A stretch of 64,000 nucleotides of DNA, from assembly GCF_037038585.1 (NCBI RefSeq), contig NC_092525.1:19488867-19552866 (forward strand), read 5' to 3'. Positions 1 through 11,137 of the stretch are shown piece by piece. Made by a program: the position numbers and the translations under genes. The DNA is from Patagioenas fasciata (taxonomy: Eukaryota > Chordata > Aves > Columbiformes > Columbidae). Below the pieces are notes generated by a model that was given only the letters and a program-made list of their open reading frames with translations, was not told the origin of the DNA and searched no databases. Position 1 is the first letter of the stretch; each line of letters opens with the position of its first letter.

Positions 1-2000
1 GAATGGAGATTTATTTACTGCTGTGAGGAAGTCTGCCGATTTTCAGTGGGTAAATCAGAAAGCCGAGCAAGGTCTTCATGTTACTTAATCACTAATATAA
101 ACATGGGAGCTTCTCTAATTTTTTTTTGTTTTTTTGCACTTGTCATCTTGGTGAAAATATGTGTGGCTGGAATGGAGATAAATGCAGCTTTTGAGAGCTG
201 CTCAGTTTTGTGTGATTATATGATTTCAGTAGAAAGTAGGAGAAAAGCTATATTACTAAAAAATACACGAATATTGAAAACAGCCCTTGGTTTAAATTAG
301 ATGTCCCTAATTTTTATGACTTGAAAGTATTTCTCTGTGTAATGGGCCAAGATTTCGAAGACTTACTTAAAACAGGGCACCTAGTGACCTGTACAGGTTA
401 ATTTTAGCCATGAGAAGTGGTCGTCACTGTGGCTGTGAATGGATTATCAGACAGTAGCTTGCAGGTCACTGCCATTTCTCTCTGGTTCAGCATGTCTCCA
501 CAGTACTTGACACTCTAGAACCTTCAGGCTGTGTTTGGTCATGTGTTCTGAACAGAAGCTTCAGTCATGTAGTCTCTCCCATAGCGCTGATCCTCAGTGA
601 GCAGAGTGATCCATAGTGGTCCTTACTGTCTATCCGTTCTTGTGTTCGGCTTAAAGTGGTGTTTATGGTCTTCTAAAGGTGAAAGATCTGGTAAACCAAT
701 CTGAACTAATGGTTCCTGGCAGCCCTTTAATCTGAATCCTTTGATATGACAACAGAGGTGTGCTCAAAATAGGGCCCATGATTTCTCCAGTCGTTCATGA
801 TTGTACTGGTGTTTGAACCAGGTTACCAACCTTGAACATCTCTCTACCACCTTCTGCACATTCACAACTTCTGCTTTTCCTAAGAAAATCTATTTTGTAA
901 ATTAAAGACAAATGCCCAGGCTCAAGATTTTGCTACCATTTGTAAATCAGGAGCTGAGCATCTAACTGGTACTTCTCACACAGACTTTTCCAAATGTACT
1001 TGTATGAAAGCACTTAAGTACCATTAGCTTTCCTTGACAAGAGCAAAGTGTGATGCAGGAGTAGGATGGGGGCAATCATAGTTGTGCTTGGGAAAATCAT
1101 ACGTGGAACAGGAGGCACTGATGGATTTTAGAGAATGCTTTCCTAAGAGGTGCAATATTCTCTGTGGATGTGGCACCACTCTCAGTGCATCAGACCTGAC
1201 GTGAAGTCCTTTCTGGTGCAAAGGAGATCTGGGCCACTTTGGCCTATTGTGCAGGACATAAAAATCTTGCAGAGAGCAGAAAACTGTCTGTGGAGCATGG
1301 AGCTTGGGTCTTCCAAAATAATGGTCTACTAAACAGAAGCAAGGGAAGAGGGATGCTCTGCCACCTACTATACAAGTTAATAATATATGAGGTTCTGTGC
1401 TTTTTGGTTGCTGCCACAACTGAATAAGCATTTTTGGTGCTGTGTGTCTGGTTTTGGACTGCTTATTACTCTTCTGATTTTGTTGCAGTGTATTGTTTCT
1501 CTGTAGTGTGTTCCTGTCCACGCAGAGTGACCTCAGCCTGTCTGCATGTCAGGGTAGCGATCTCCATCTGTTGAGCACTTGTCAGATGAGCTACTGACCT
1601 GTGCTGATCTAACACCCTGCAACACCTGGGAGCTGCTCAGCTGTGGCTGCTGGACCACTGAGTGACATGAAGCAAGGTGCAGCTGCAACAGCTTGGAATA
1701 AACTAGGTTGCTTTTTTATAGACTTTAAAATAAAATATGAATCAAAACTCCTGATAATGATCAAGCTGGAAGCAATTTCAAGCCTTTCCTAGGCAGAAAG
1801 GATGCTTTTAGTTGCTAATTCCTGAAAATGAACACTGGAATGTTATCCTGTCACCTGCTGCATGTTTTAACCATGTTAAAGGAGGTGCCTGGACTCAAAA
1901 GATTGAAGCTCTGCTCAGTTTTCTCAGGTTGGATATTCTGATATTTCTATTACATCTTGAACACGTAGAAGCAGGAAATCTTGTTTCGGGGGATAGAGGC
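1..2000. other. Flank or first intron of the FREM1-like locus
   Basis: I see no recognisable exon, repeat family or promoter in this stretch. The open frames here, such as the 165-codon minus-strand frame at 1024-1521, have no splice context and no family likeness. The signal-peptide exon of FREM1 should lie to the left of 2.0 kb, either in this stretch or outside the window, but I could not find it. Confidence 0.5.
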
Positions 2001-2153
2001 ATCAGCACAGAGAGAGGATGGATGGTGTGTGTTATTGAAACCAAACTACAGTTTGATGTTCCCAAACAGAGCGTTTCCTGTGAGGTAGGAGCAATTTCAA
2101 ATGAAGTGGTGACACAAAAACTTGGAAAACTGATGCTTCATGTACAGGATTGT
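2001..2153 (+). pseudogene. FREM1: FREM1 exon remnant, N-terminal region
   Basis: The frame starting ATC AGC at 2001 reads through KLQFDVPKQ and then a GAISNEVVTQKLGKL-like block, ending HVQDC at 2153. This matches the segment shortly after the signal peptide of FREM1 (recalled human LKFAIPKE, then QRVGKLTPQVFDC). The match stops at the DC pair. The frame stays open to 2264, but the residues there no longer resemble FREM1, and I see no GT donor at the break. Left of 2043 the likeness is loose and seems to lack several residues. The next FREM1 residues (recalled FLPNEV) reappear only near 4356. Family assignment is good; exon limits are uncertain. Confidence 0.65.
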
Positions 2154-4355
2154 TCTGAGGCCGAGAGAGATGACATGGCACCTGGCCCTGCCCAGCTGCT
2201 GGGGGAAATCAGTGTGGGAAGAGCTGTTGTCTGGAGCCGGTGGATAGATCATCACCTTCTTTGAAGACTTAGTAAATGATTTTAAATGTACAAGTGTTGG
2301 TTTATGTAAGTTGTGTGAGGTTTTTTTATGGGGAAAGTTTTCTTCCCAGCCCACCCTGCTGGTGGATGACATTATCTGAATTGTGTGTTCATAAACATTT
2401 CAGAAATCCTTTGTTTGATTTTCCTTTGTTACTGTGGTACATCAAGATATTTTCATTTGTCACATAATTGTTCATAGTGTAATTGCTTTTGCAATTGGAA
2501 AATAATATCGATTAAGTGATGGTTACAGTTTTCAGTTTACCAGGGTACAGAAGATTTAAATTTATATTTTTGATTTAAAATTTGGAATCTAAAAGAGTTT
2601 TTTAAAAACCCAGGAGAATGTTTCTTTATAGCTCATTCCTCTAGGAAGTCTGCAGCTAGTCTGAGTTGAGGATGAGCTTGAAGAGGGTACTTACATGCTC
2701 CTGGAATATAAATTAATTTTTAACTTCTCAAAGTTGATTTCATGATACCTTTTTTTTTCTTTTCAGAAGAAGGAAAGACATCAGTTAAATTGTCACAAAT
2801 AAACCTTGAACTGTTGTGAAACACCATCTGATTTCCTAGATTAATCTGAAAGGTATGCTCTCACATTTCAAAAACCTCTCCTTAGCCTCTGTTCCACAAA
2901 TAGCTTTGTACTGAGATGAAGTGTAGACAAATACACAATAGAACTTAAATATCACTTTCTAATAGGAGCTGCTGAGGGGCGTGTGCTGTATCTTCTCATA
3001 GCAACCATAGGCCACATCTCAGATTTGGAGGCCAAATGGATCCTATGCAATAGTTTCCATGGTTGCACAGGATTTCTGTACCCAATAACATTAATATTCC
3101 AGTCCTTAATAGAATAACTTGTACAAAGGCATTTTTTTCTTCTTTATTTCCTGTGTTAAATTATTACTGTGTAAATGATTGAATAAAGTTAGAACAGGAA
3201 GGTTAATATATTAACTTAAAATGTTGTTGAGATTGTTTTAGCATGAGCTCAAGCCTACAGTACTTATGTAAGCAAAACTTCAGGTGCCCCCTGAGTCAAC
3301 ACTGTAGGATTTGTCTGGTAAAATAATGATGTCTTTTTCTTTACCAGCTTGTTAGTACCATTTACCTTAGCAAAAGTTTGCTTGCCACTTCTTGTCTGGC
3401 AAAGTTAAGTATACTGATAATGGCTGATTGTTTTTGAAAGAAGACAGTGTGAGGCTGAGAACTTTCAGGTGGGATCTTAGTTGTGTAATGTGACTTACAT
3501 TTTAAACCCAGTAAGCTATGTTGGATTGAAGAGAAATGATTTTTAGGGGAGTGCCTTATTTTGTGTTTTAGTTCTCAGTTGGAGGTGATTGTTCTGCTTG
3601 CTGTTGCTGTTACTTAAAGTTTTCAAAGGCTTGCCTCTGGTGGAAGTTGTCCACTACTTTGTTTTTAACAGCCCGGTGCTCAGGCCGTATGAATGATTCC
3701 TCTCAAGGTGCCAATAACTTGCAGGTGCTGTCGTAGTTCTGGGACAAGCCATGGCTGAATGAGGGGTGGGATCATGGGGGAACCTTGCTGTAGGGAAGTG
3801 GTATTGTGTAGCCATCCATTTGATTTGCAGGAGAAGGAAATGTTCTGGCAGTCCTGTTTGGCGTTTTGGGCCGTAGTGGGTGTGTCCAGCCCTACTCAAG
3901 AATAGGCCATTAGTATCCATCCCAGAACTGTGGAATAAAATGCAAAGGTGTGAAGAGAGTTCTTCAGAAATACAACAGAGCTTAAAGAAATTGTCCAAAC
4001 GTGTGACTTTGATACGTGTAATGGTTAGTTGCTACTGATGTAATCAGCGCTGACTTCTGGTCTCTGCACTACAACCAAAAGCCTGTGCGAGTGCATAGAG
4101 CTCTCTAAACCTAGTGTTTTTTCTGAAGTGTTTATTATCTGGCTCACAGATGTATATTAAAGTACTGTTTACAGAGAAGAGTTCAATGTGCAAAAAGGTT
4201 AAATTCTTAGTTTGTATAAACTGGTGTTCTCCCACTGAAGTCAACACAGTCGCCTCGTGACGTACCCCAGCAGAGGATCTGGTCTCTTAACAAACATTGT
4301 TCTTGGCTGCATCCATGAATATTTCAGAGGGTGCCAAAGATGGGCTCTGAATGCA
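2154..4355. other. Intron, FREM1-like locus
   Basis: AT-rich sequence with short T-runs (for example near 2750 and 3130). No exon-like block, repeat family or RNA gene was recognised on either strand. Confidence 0.5.
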
Positions 4356-4672
4356 TTCATTAATTGACCACTGTATAAACGATCAAAGGAGAGGCTTCTT
4401 GATCTTGTGTGTAATAAATCCTCTGCTTTCACGTTTACTGAACTGGAGACTATTGTAGAAATACTTGTTCCTCACATACAGCTGGAGTCAAGTGTTACCC
4501 ACATTGGACAAATACTCTGGAAGTCCATGAATTGCTTGGCACACCTGACAGAGCAGATGGAAGTATCTCAGTCTTCGTTTGCCGTGGAGTTGAGCAAGGA
4601 ACAGTCTGCCTGCCTGGATTTTGTCTTTGGAGACATTGCTTTACTGCTTCAGGTCAAATAGTGGCAGGGAAG
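4356..4672 (+). pseudogene. FREM1: FREM1 exon remnant with stop and frameshift
   Basis: The first frame reads FIN, then a TGA at 4365-4367 where I align a Glu, then LLD and FTELETIVEILVPHIQLESS. This parallels recalled FREM1 ILDED and [20 protein letters not shown]. Around 4503-4508 the matching frame shifts. It continues as NTLEVHELLGTPDRADGSISVF, matching [23 protein letters not shown], and ends with a GQIVAGK block (human GQMVLGE) just before a GTAAAT donor at 4673. The two halves in different frames plus the stop mark it as non-coding. The acceptor is not clear, so the left limit is approximate. Confidence 0.75.
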
Positions 4673-5705
4673 GTAAATTTGCCTTAATATCTGCAAAATG
4701 CAAGAGAAGGAAAGGTTTCTGGAAAACAACCAGTATGTGTTTGGGATAAGCTTATTTTTGGGTTTCAAACCATTTGTTATAGAAATACTGAGTGGATGTT
4801 TCAGAAGAGTTTATCTTAGTTTGCAGTTCATCTGGTGGTGTTTCACATCTTACAGGTTCCTTTACAGAACAGTGGTAAATCCTTACGTAAAAAAAGTCTT
4901 TTGCAAGCCATCCAAGTAGTTGTACTCACATGAGAATTGTTTAAAAGCAACATTTTCTAAGATTGTTTACAACCTGAAGATATTAGAGAAATCTGTACAA
5001 GGAAGAATAACAGTGAAAGTAAAGGTCAGAACTTTTTTTACGCTTTCTAGGTTTCTTAAGGGGATGTTAATTCTTTCTTCAATAACACATGGCAAAGATT
5101 CATGGGATCAGCAGAGCTCAAATCTCAACTTAGTCAAAATGAACACTTCAAAATATTATCGAAGTGGGATTTGCTTATCTCAAGTGTATCGCTGTGGATG
5201 TCTGCATTGGTATAGTGGCTGAAATTCTTCAAATCAAGAGTCTTCACTAAGGACTCCGTGATGCATATCTTCCTTGCAAAGGGCAGAGAATCAGTGACAG
5301 GTGGAAAATAATCTTGTGAGGCAGTATTTTCTAAGAGATACTTTTATTTCATGATAAAATATTTTGGCTTAAAATATTACCTTTTTTTTTTTTCCTGGAA
5401 AATTACTTGTACTGATACTGGTAAGGTTTCCCAGAATCCCTAAGCATGTATCTGAAGATACACACCCACAGACTTTCTAAGACTCTCTGTAGGACCCGAT
5501 GCATAAACTTATTTTCATACTGCAGTTTCTATTTAGACATATATTGCCTCTCCTCCCCCTTCTGTTACGAAGGTTTATCCTGAACTGCTAATTGTCTAAA
5601 CAAGATGTTCATATGAGAGTGGTCCATTGCAAGATACTTTATCAGTAGATGAGATATCACTTCTTTAAATGTGAAATAGAGACTTTTGTGAATTGTTTCC
5701 TTTAG
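4673..5705. other. Intron, FREM1-like locus
   Basis: Contains two open frames (4698-4919 and 4920-5222) with no family likeness, and a T-run near 5385. It ends in the pyrimidine tract TTGTTTCCTTTAG that serves the next exon. Confidence 0.5.
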
Positions 5706-5902
5706 TTAGCCAAACTAAACTACATTGCCTTAGTAACAGAGTCTGCCCCAGAGGGTCAAAAGACACATGTAAAATAGAGACTAACAGTTAAGATTTCCTG
5801 GGTGTGGGTCTGTCATATCAGTACCAAAACCTCCCATCACCAGAAATGGAGGACAACTTCATTCAATTAGGAATCACAGATAAAAGACCGTTTCAGTTAC
5901 AG
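5706..5902 (+). pseudogene. FREM1: FREM1 exon remnant with in-frame TAA
   Basis: Flanked by a good acceptor (TTGTTTCCTTTAG) and a good donor (CAG then GTGAGA at 5903). One frame runs the whole length: a CPRGS block matching recalled FREM1 CPGGS, a region like KKIGSLKVSCEEF, then GLSYQYQNLPSPE matching GLRYQHLDPPSPN, ending FIQLGITDKR (human ISIQLDLTDTR). The only break is TAA at 5789-5791 in the VSCEEF part; it could come from loss of three bases from TGTGAA. This is one of the clearest inactivated exons because both splice sites and the frame are otherwise preserved. Confidence 0.8.
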
Positions 5903-6841
5903 GTGAGAGCAGATATTGGCTGTTTGACATCAATTTAATAATTCTCTAGAAAAGTAGTAAGGCCTTGCCAGCTACACCTAAGCTGTACTGATTTATTAGC
6001 CCGTGTTGTGCTGCTGGGGGTGAGTTGGGGTGTTGTGGCTTCTTGGGTACCTGGACTTGTAACATTTTTTGTGATCAGCAATCTGAAGTGTCTTGCAATG
6101 ACTAAATGACATAAAAAGGAAATACTGATCTATCACAACCCCTGTCCATTATCAGCCATACAGAGTACCTGAGATTGCCTGTCTGAATTGGATTTATGTT
6201 ACTTATGAAAAGTAGAGAGGGAGGTAGCTTGCTAACTTGTTTTGCCTGCTAGCTGGATCTTCATCGCAAGTAGCTGTGGCCATATTTGCACAGAAACAAA
6301 ACTGGTTCTGTGAATTTTGAAAACCCTGTGGGTTGTCACCCCAGTGGAGGGTATATGCATCTTTCCCATTCAGAATTCACATTGTCCAGGTGAATGAGCA
6401 CAAGCTGGGCTTTGGAAGTTCTCAAGCACTTATCATTCGTGCCTTGTCTTCCTACATGTAACTGACGCAACTAATAAAAATCAAGTGCCAAAATCTGGCT
6501 AATTACTGATTGGATTGCTCCATGCATCTACCCTAACCAATGTATACCCTCTTTGAGCAGTTGTTCAAGAGGTTAACGGAGAATTCCTGACCTTTCGAAT
6601 GGGAATGTTGCCAATAGCATCAACTGGGATAAGACTATTGATGGTCTGAGGCAAAGCTTAGAAGATAATTGTTGTGTTTAACTGTTAATTCTATAGTCTT
6701 ATGCTTGTTGATGCATCTAAGAGTTGCTTGATGTTTATCTATACACACCTGCACTTTGTGCACAGACTCGCCTTTGGGAATTCACATGCTCCTGCTAATA
6801 TGTATGCAAAAGATTCACTGGGTTTTTTTATTTGTAAGCAG
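5903..6841. other. Intron, FREM1-like locus
   Basis: No open frame of 60 codons or more and no recognised repeat. It ends in a T-rich tract and TAAGCAG in front of the next exon. Confidence 0.5.
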
Positions 6842-7171
6842 AAAATGTTTGGACTTACGTCCTGATAAAGGGAGCTGTTACAAATGCAACATGAAACTGC
6901 ATTTATGTCTCAGAAGCTGACCAGGTCATCCTTGCACACTTACAGCCATGATTCGAGACGCTGAAGATGTGGATGCCAAAGGAAAAAGAAACATTGCACA
7001 TTGTTAACCCCCCACTATGGGGATAGTTCACCCATTCGGAGAACTGTACGCAGACCATGACATCCTTCCCTCAGTGGGATTTGTATGATATGAGAATTAC
7101 TACCTGCCACTCGATGCGCCTCGTGCTGGGAGACTCGTCTGTGGAGCGATGGAGCCTGGCTGTCTGCAGGC
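6842..7171 (+). pseudogene. FREM1: FREM1 exon remnant with several frameshifts
   Basis: Starts after TTTTTTTATTTGTAAGCAG. A first block WTYVLIKGAVTN aligns with recalled WLPVYIRAGIPN and meets TGA at 6892-6894. Then TAFM, EADQVILAHLQP (6913 on; human EVDQFILTSLTT) and IRDAEDVDAK (6951 on; human VLDCEEDETPK) follow in three different frames. Further on, TSFPQWDLYDMRI at 7057 resembles the SSFTWKDLSDMQI block. The matching frames change at least three times, so nothing could be read through. The right end fades out near 7171. This covers the region entering the first CSPG repeat. Confidence 0.75.
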
Positions 7172-8661
7172 GGGACTGCTGTACCACATCCAAAGCAAGT
7201 TTGCCAGTCAGCAAACGCTGCATTAATCTTTTGGGGAGTGTTTGTTTTGCTTGTTGTGCTAGGCTCAGTTTCAAGCAACTGATAGTGTGTTCATGAGCAG
7301 TTCTCCTGTTGCAGTCCATTTTTCAAAATAAGAGTGAAGACTGATGCTCCTAAGGTTGGGTGAAATGTGGGTCTGAAGGGTTGTATATGATCTTGCTTCC
7401 ATGTGTGAGCTTATGGTGCTTTTGAGTGCATGTTACCTATGCAAGTACATTTGGGAGAGTGGAGTAATGACTCTTTGAAGTCAGATCAATGTTTTCAAAA
7501 ATATGCCTTGGACATGGTCCTTCTCTGATGCTAGTTCTGCTAGTGGAGTTACCTCACTGCATATGGGATATATGTTTGTTTGCTTAGGAATAGTCAAACC
7601 TTCAAACTGCTGAAGGGTAAACTCAGCAGGCTTCTGAGGATTAGGTAGGATAATGCTTTATTGGTTACAGTTTAAGTATTGAAATATCTAGAATTTTAGG
7701 AGGTAAACAATGGTGTGTCTGGCCTATTCCTACGCGTACCTACAGTGTCGCTGCTCAGTCCAGCTGTACCACTGTAGTTAGTTCTCACAGGCACCTAAAG
7801 CCACATCCTTCACAGTTTCTGTGTGCACTTAATTCCTCCAGGCAAAAAAAGGAATTTATATACCGAAATAACTTCTAGGATGTGAAAAATTCAGGTGTGA
7901 TTCTGGAGCCTCCTGAGTGTGTGTAGGACCTCTAAATAGGAGGCTTTTTAAAATCTTTGTTGTTTTTAAGGCAGTGCTATTTGTTGACTTGTGAAAGAAA
8001 ATATAGCAACATTTCTCCAAGTCAAGAGAATTTCACAATTGGGGTGAGAACAGGAGGGCACACTCTGATTACATAGTCTAAAAGAATGTGTCTGGGCAGT
8101 CAGTCTCCTACAAACTGTTGATCTTTTATGCTGTTGGGGTAACACAAATCCAGTGGATGTTTCATGTGCAAATACTTCCCTGGAAACTGTTATTGAGAAG
8201 AAATCTTTTACTTAAAATCTATTCTGCCAAGAGTACTCCAAAGATAGCATTACAAACAGCAGTATTTTTCATTAAAATATGTACCCTCTCCTTAAATGTA
8301 ATTTATGTTTCTACTCTAAAGGTCAAATCGCCTGGTTAACACATTGGTCTGGAAGGACCCAAGCCTCGTGCAGACCTGGCACGCAGCAGGTATGCTGGCA
8401 AAACGGGGAAAGCTGTCGTTCCTCCTCGCCTGCTGCAGACACAAACACTGTGAGAATCCCCTTGATACAGGGAAGTGTTGTTGTATTAGACTCAACATTT
8501 ATTAGTGTGGCAACAGGATAGTTCCTCCAGGCCCAGATAAACATTGTAACACCTCCCCTCCCCAAATCTACTGCTTTAATTGGATCTAGAAGATGAGGTT
8601 TAGCATTTTGTATTTTGCTGTGTACTTCTTTGTGAAAAGTAATGCAAATCCTTATTATCAG
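7172..8661. other. Intron, FREM1-like locus
   Basis: Several 60-90-codon frames on both strands (for example 8088-8339 and 8279-8521) show no domain signal or splice context. No repeat was recognised. It ends with ATCCTTATTATCAG before the next exon. Confidence 0.45.
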
Positions 8662-8802
8662 TCTTCAGTTGTAGCAGTGTATCATAGGGCTGGGGTTAGT
8701 AGAAGCATGGTCATGATTGGTTATGCTACAGACTGCTGATAATGATAATCTGAACGCTCTTGGTGACAGAAGGTCCCCAACATGGATGAATCACAGTGCG
8801 GG
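8662..8802 (+). pseudogene. FREM1: FREM1 exon remnant with two stops, frameshift and lost donor
   Basis: GLGLVEA matches recalled GLSLLEG. TGA follows at 8714-8716. Then LQTADNDNLNAL matches FQVVDNDDIGAV. The frame moves near 8757 and continues LLVTEGPQHG (human RLVTVGGLQHG), then TGA at 8787-8789 where human has Trp, then ITVR (human LTLR). The next exon starts with GA completing a Gly codon, so this exon should end at the G of 8802. The following two bases are AT (ATATGT), where a GT donor is expected. Four independent lesions in 140 bases. Confidence 0.75.
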
Positions 8803-9272
8803 ATATGTTGTATCAGATACGAGTTCAACTATGCAATGCAATTCCTACAAAATATATGTACAACTTCTCTTGTAAGACTTATCCTCATAATTTTCCCTAG
8901 CAATCTTCAATTCTTTTGCATGTATTCTAGAAAAAAACAAAACCACAACACCAAAACCAGAAGTTCCTTAGAAAAACAAAAGATTTTTATGTTCTGCAGT
9001 TTCTGCAGCGAGACTATGCAGACTTCAGGCTGGTTACTAAGAAGAGCCCCATATATATCTGAGGGTGAAAAAATAATCGTGTCACTTCTTTGGAACATGA
9101 TCTAAAGTTCACTGAAGTGGATGAAAAGGCTCCTGTTGGTTTTAAGTGGATCCAGCCTTTACGTGGTGAACAGAAGACATGTGTCTCATCTGCTTAAATG
9201 TGAAAATGTTATGGGTAATTTATGTTGATAGAAAGAGCACATGGTAACTTTCTTCCTGCGTTTATGTAACAG
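8803..9272. other. Intron, FREM1-like locus
   Basis: Includes an A/C-rich low-complexity stretch at about 8929-8965. It ends in the acceptor tract TCTTCCTGCGTTTATGTAACAG. Confidence 0.5.
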
Positions 9273-9560
9273 GAGGCAAAGGCTTCAAATGTGCAGTTGA
9301 AAAACATCAAGGATGCAGTTGCCTATTTACCAACATGATGAGAGTGACATGACTGACGATCAGGCAGTTTTAAGAATATTTGGTGAAGACAAAACATTAG
9401 GCATGGGTTTTTCCTTCACCATCTTACCCAAAGATGACAGCTTGCTGTTCCTGGTGAGCATTGCCGTCTTCAGGCTTGCAAAAGGGGAGGTGGTTCTTAC
9501 TGAATCGTCTACGTTGATGTTTTCTGAGTTTGATTCATGTGGTGGTTAATCAAGGGTGGG
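9273..9560 (+). pseudogene. FREM1: FREM1 CSPG-repeat exon remnant with indels
   Basis: Begins GGKGF after a good acceptor, exactly as recalled in FREM1. An extra A then shifts the frame into a VENIKDAVAY-like block, and four extra bases (TTAC after TAT) shift it again into QHDESDMTDDQAVLRIF (human HHDDSDSTKDFVVFRIF) and FTILPKDDSLLFL (human NVLPKDDSPPFL). The match continues through GEVVLTESSTLMFSEFDS (human GQTILIQGSMLRASDVDAS). It reaches TAA at 9547-9549, where the residues also fade. GTGAGC at 9454 looks like a donor, but the protein match runs across it. Confidence 0.8.
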
Positions 9561-9850
9561 CCAGGCAGGATGTTGTGGTCTGCAGAGGTGACACTCTCCC
9601 AGTACCGTTCAATAATGGAGCAAGGGAGTACGTTATCTACACCAGCTAACAGTCCATAACAACTATTGTGACCATGGTGTGATGAATGACGTTACTTTGG
9701 ACTGGAATTAATAGAGTACTAAGAGAAGAGAAAAACAGCAAATTACACTTAAGAGGATTTGTGATGGATCTTGTATTTTTAAGATATCCCCATGTCAGTG
9801 TGCTTGCAAAGGGATCTCTTCTACAGCCTTGTTTAGCATCATCATTTTGG
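9561..9850 (+). pseudogene. FREM1: Possible continuation of the FREM1 CSPG exon
   Basis: Weaker likeness carries on past the TAA. A CAGGCAGG block resembles the PPQAGE region. TTCAATAATGGAGC recalls FNG. From 9743 the frame KLHLRGFVMDLVF, then VLAKGSLL, resembles recalled KKQLHF, ELVYTIT and HLDAGKLF. Blocks lie in the expected order but in different frames and with gaps. This may be the decayed remainder of one long exon or of two neighbouring exons. It would not be convincing on its own; position and order are the main support. Confidence 0.4.
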
Positions 9851-10996
9851 AGAGGAGATTTTTTGGGATTCATTTAAGTTCATTTCGTCTGATAGTCAAG
9901 AACCTCTCCTAATCTTTGCTCAAATATATATAAAACATGGATATCTATTTAAGATAACAGAACATTCAAAAGATTTGAAGGCCATGCAGAAAGATATTAC
10001 GTGGCAGGAAATAGTGCAGGAATAAGATGGCTGAAGCCACTCCTCAGAAATAAAAATAACATGATGCTTCATACATCCAATTACTGTTGTACATTGGTTA
10101 AAATCAACAGAGTTGCTTTGGATTTTTAGCAGCATTGAAAGAAGTGAGAGCAAAAGGAAAAAAGATGAATTGGGTTGTTTTTTTTTCTTCTCCTTAATGT
10201 ATGCTGGTGCAGTTTGTTTCTTTGGAACACCTAAACACAGAAAATGAATACAAACATCAAGACACTGCAAAGAACAACATTTAAAGAACTTTTTGTGAAT
10301 TGATGAGCTGAGCTGATACCAGCAGAGTGGGATCAATTAGTGGTTGGATACCACATGATGGATCTCCGTGTTTTTTAGCAGGCTTCGAGACTGATGCCAC
10401 ATGTTACAGGAGCTAGAGGAAGCCTGGGACTATGCTGTCAAAGAAACTTGCACCATCACAAGGGAAAAGATGTAACCTCTACTTTTCCCTTTTATGGATT
10501 TTTACAGTGTGGGGAAGCTAATTTTTACAGCCTAAAAACCAGCAAAACAGAAAAAAGTCTACTATTTCTGAACTAACATATTTCAGGTAAACTCAGTGTC
10601 TGCCATCGTTTGCAATCATTATTACAATTTTTTGAAAATTTCTGTTTTCGGAAACAGATGTTGGGGGAGGCATAAGAACAAATGATGCTTGTTGGAACCT
10701 AAATTTTTACATTAAAGTACACCAAATGAGCACAAAAGTAAAAATTTAGGCCTGGACAGAAGTCTGGCATCACCTTCTCAATCCCACTTCAGACCATTTT
10801 AAAGAGAGTTGAACATCCTGTAGCCTCAGTGCAGAGGACAGTGTACCCAGCAGTGCATGTACTTGAGGCCTTCTCTATGATCCTTGCAAAAAGAGGCCAA
10901 ATTCATTATTTTCTTGGCATTTCAATGACACTTGTCCTGTGTGGACACCAGTGCTTTCCAGCAATGTAAGCAGTTTTTCTTTTTGATAATGGACAG
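9851..10996. other. Intron, FREM1-like locus
   Basis: Holds a 138-codon minus-strand frame (9920-10336) with no recognisable domain, which I treat as chance, and no repeat family. Confidence 0.45.
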
Positions 10997-11137
10997 GCTA
11001 TGTATTTCGAAGACCTGTACGAGCTTCTGTGAGCATGTTCACCATTACAGATGGTGACAGTTTTGCTCACTCCGGACTCCGTAGATTTGCAGTTTCTGTG
11101 CCAAACCAGTCAAGCCCCACATCTCGCATTGAAAATG
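10997..11137 (+). pseudogene. FREM1: Possible FREM1 CSPG exon remnant
   Basis: Bounded by TTTTTCTTTTTGATAATGGACAG and by ATG then GTGAGC. The frame has no stop and reads SVSMFTITDGDSFAHSGLRR and then FAVSVPNQSSP. That is similar in layout to recalled FREM1 [20 protein letters not shown] and NITILPVDNQVP, which is the part expected at this position. Identity is low and the start of the segment fits poorly, so this is an order-supported guess. Confidence 0.4.

Noticed and set aside
9454-9459. GTGAGC as a splice donor ending the CSPG exon at 9453
   Set aside because: The FREM1-like translation continues without a gap for about thirty residues past it.
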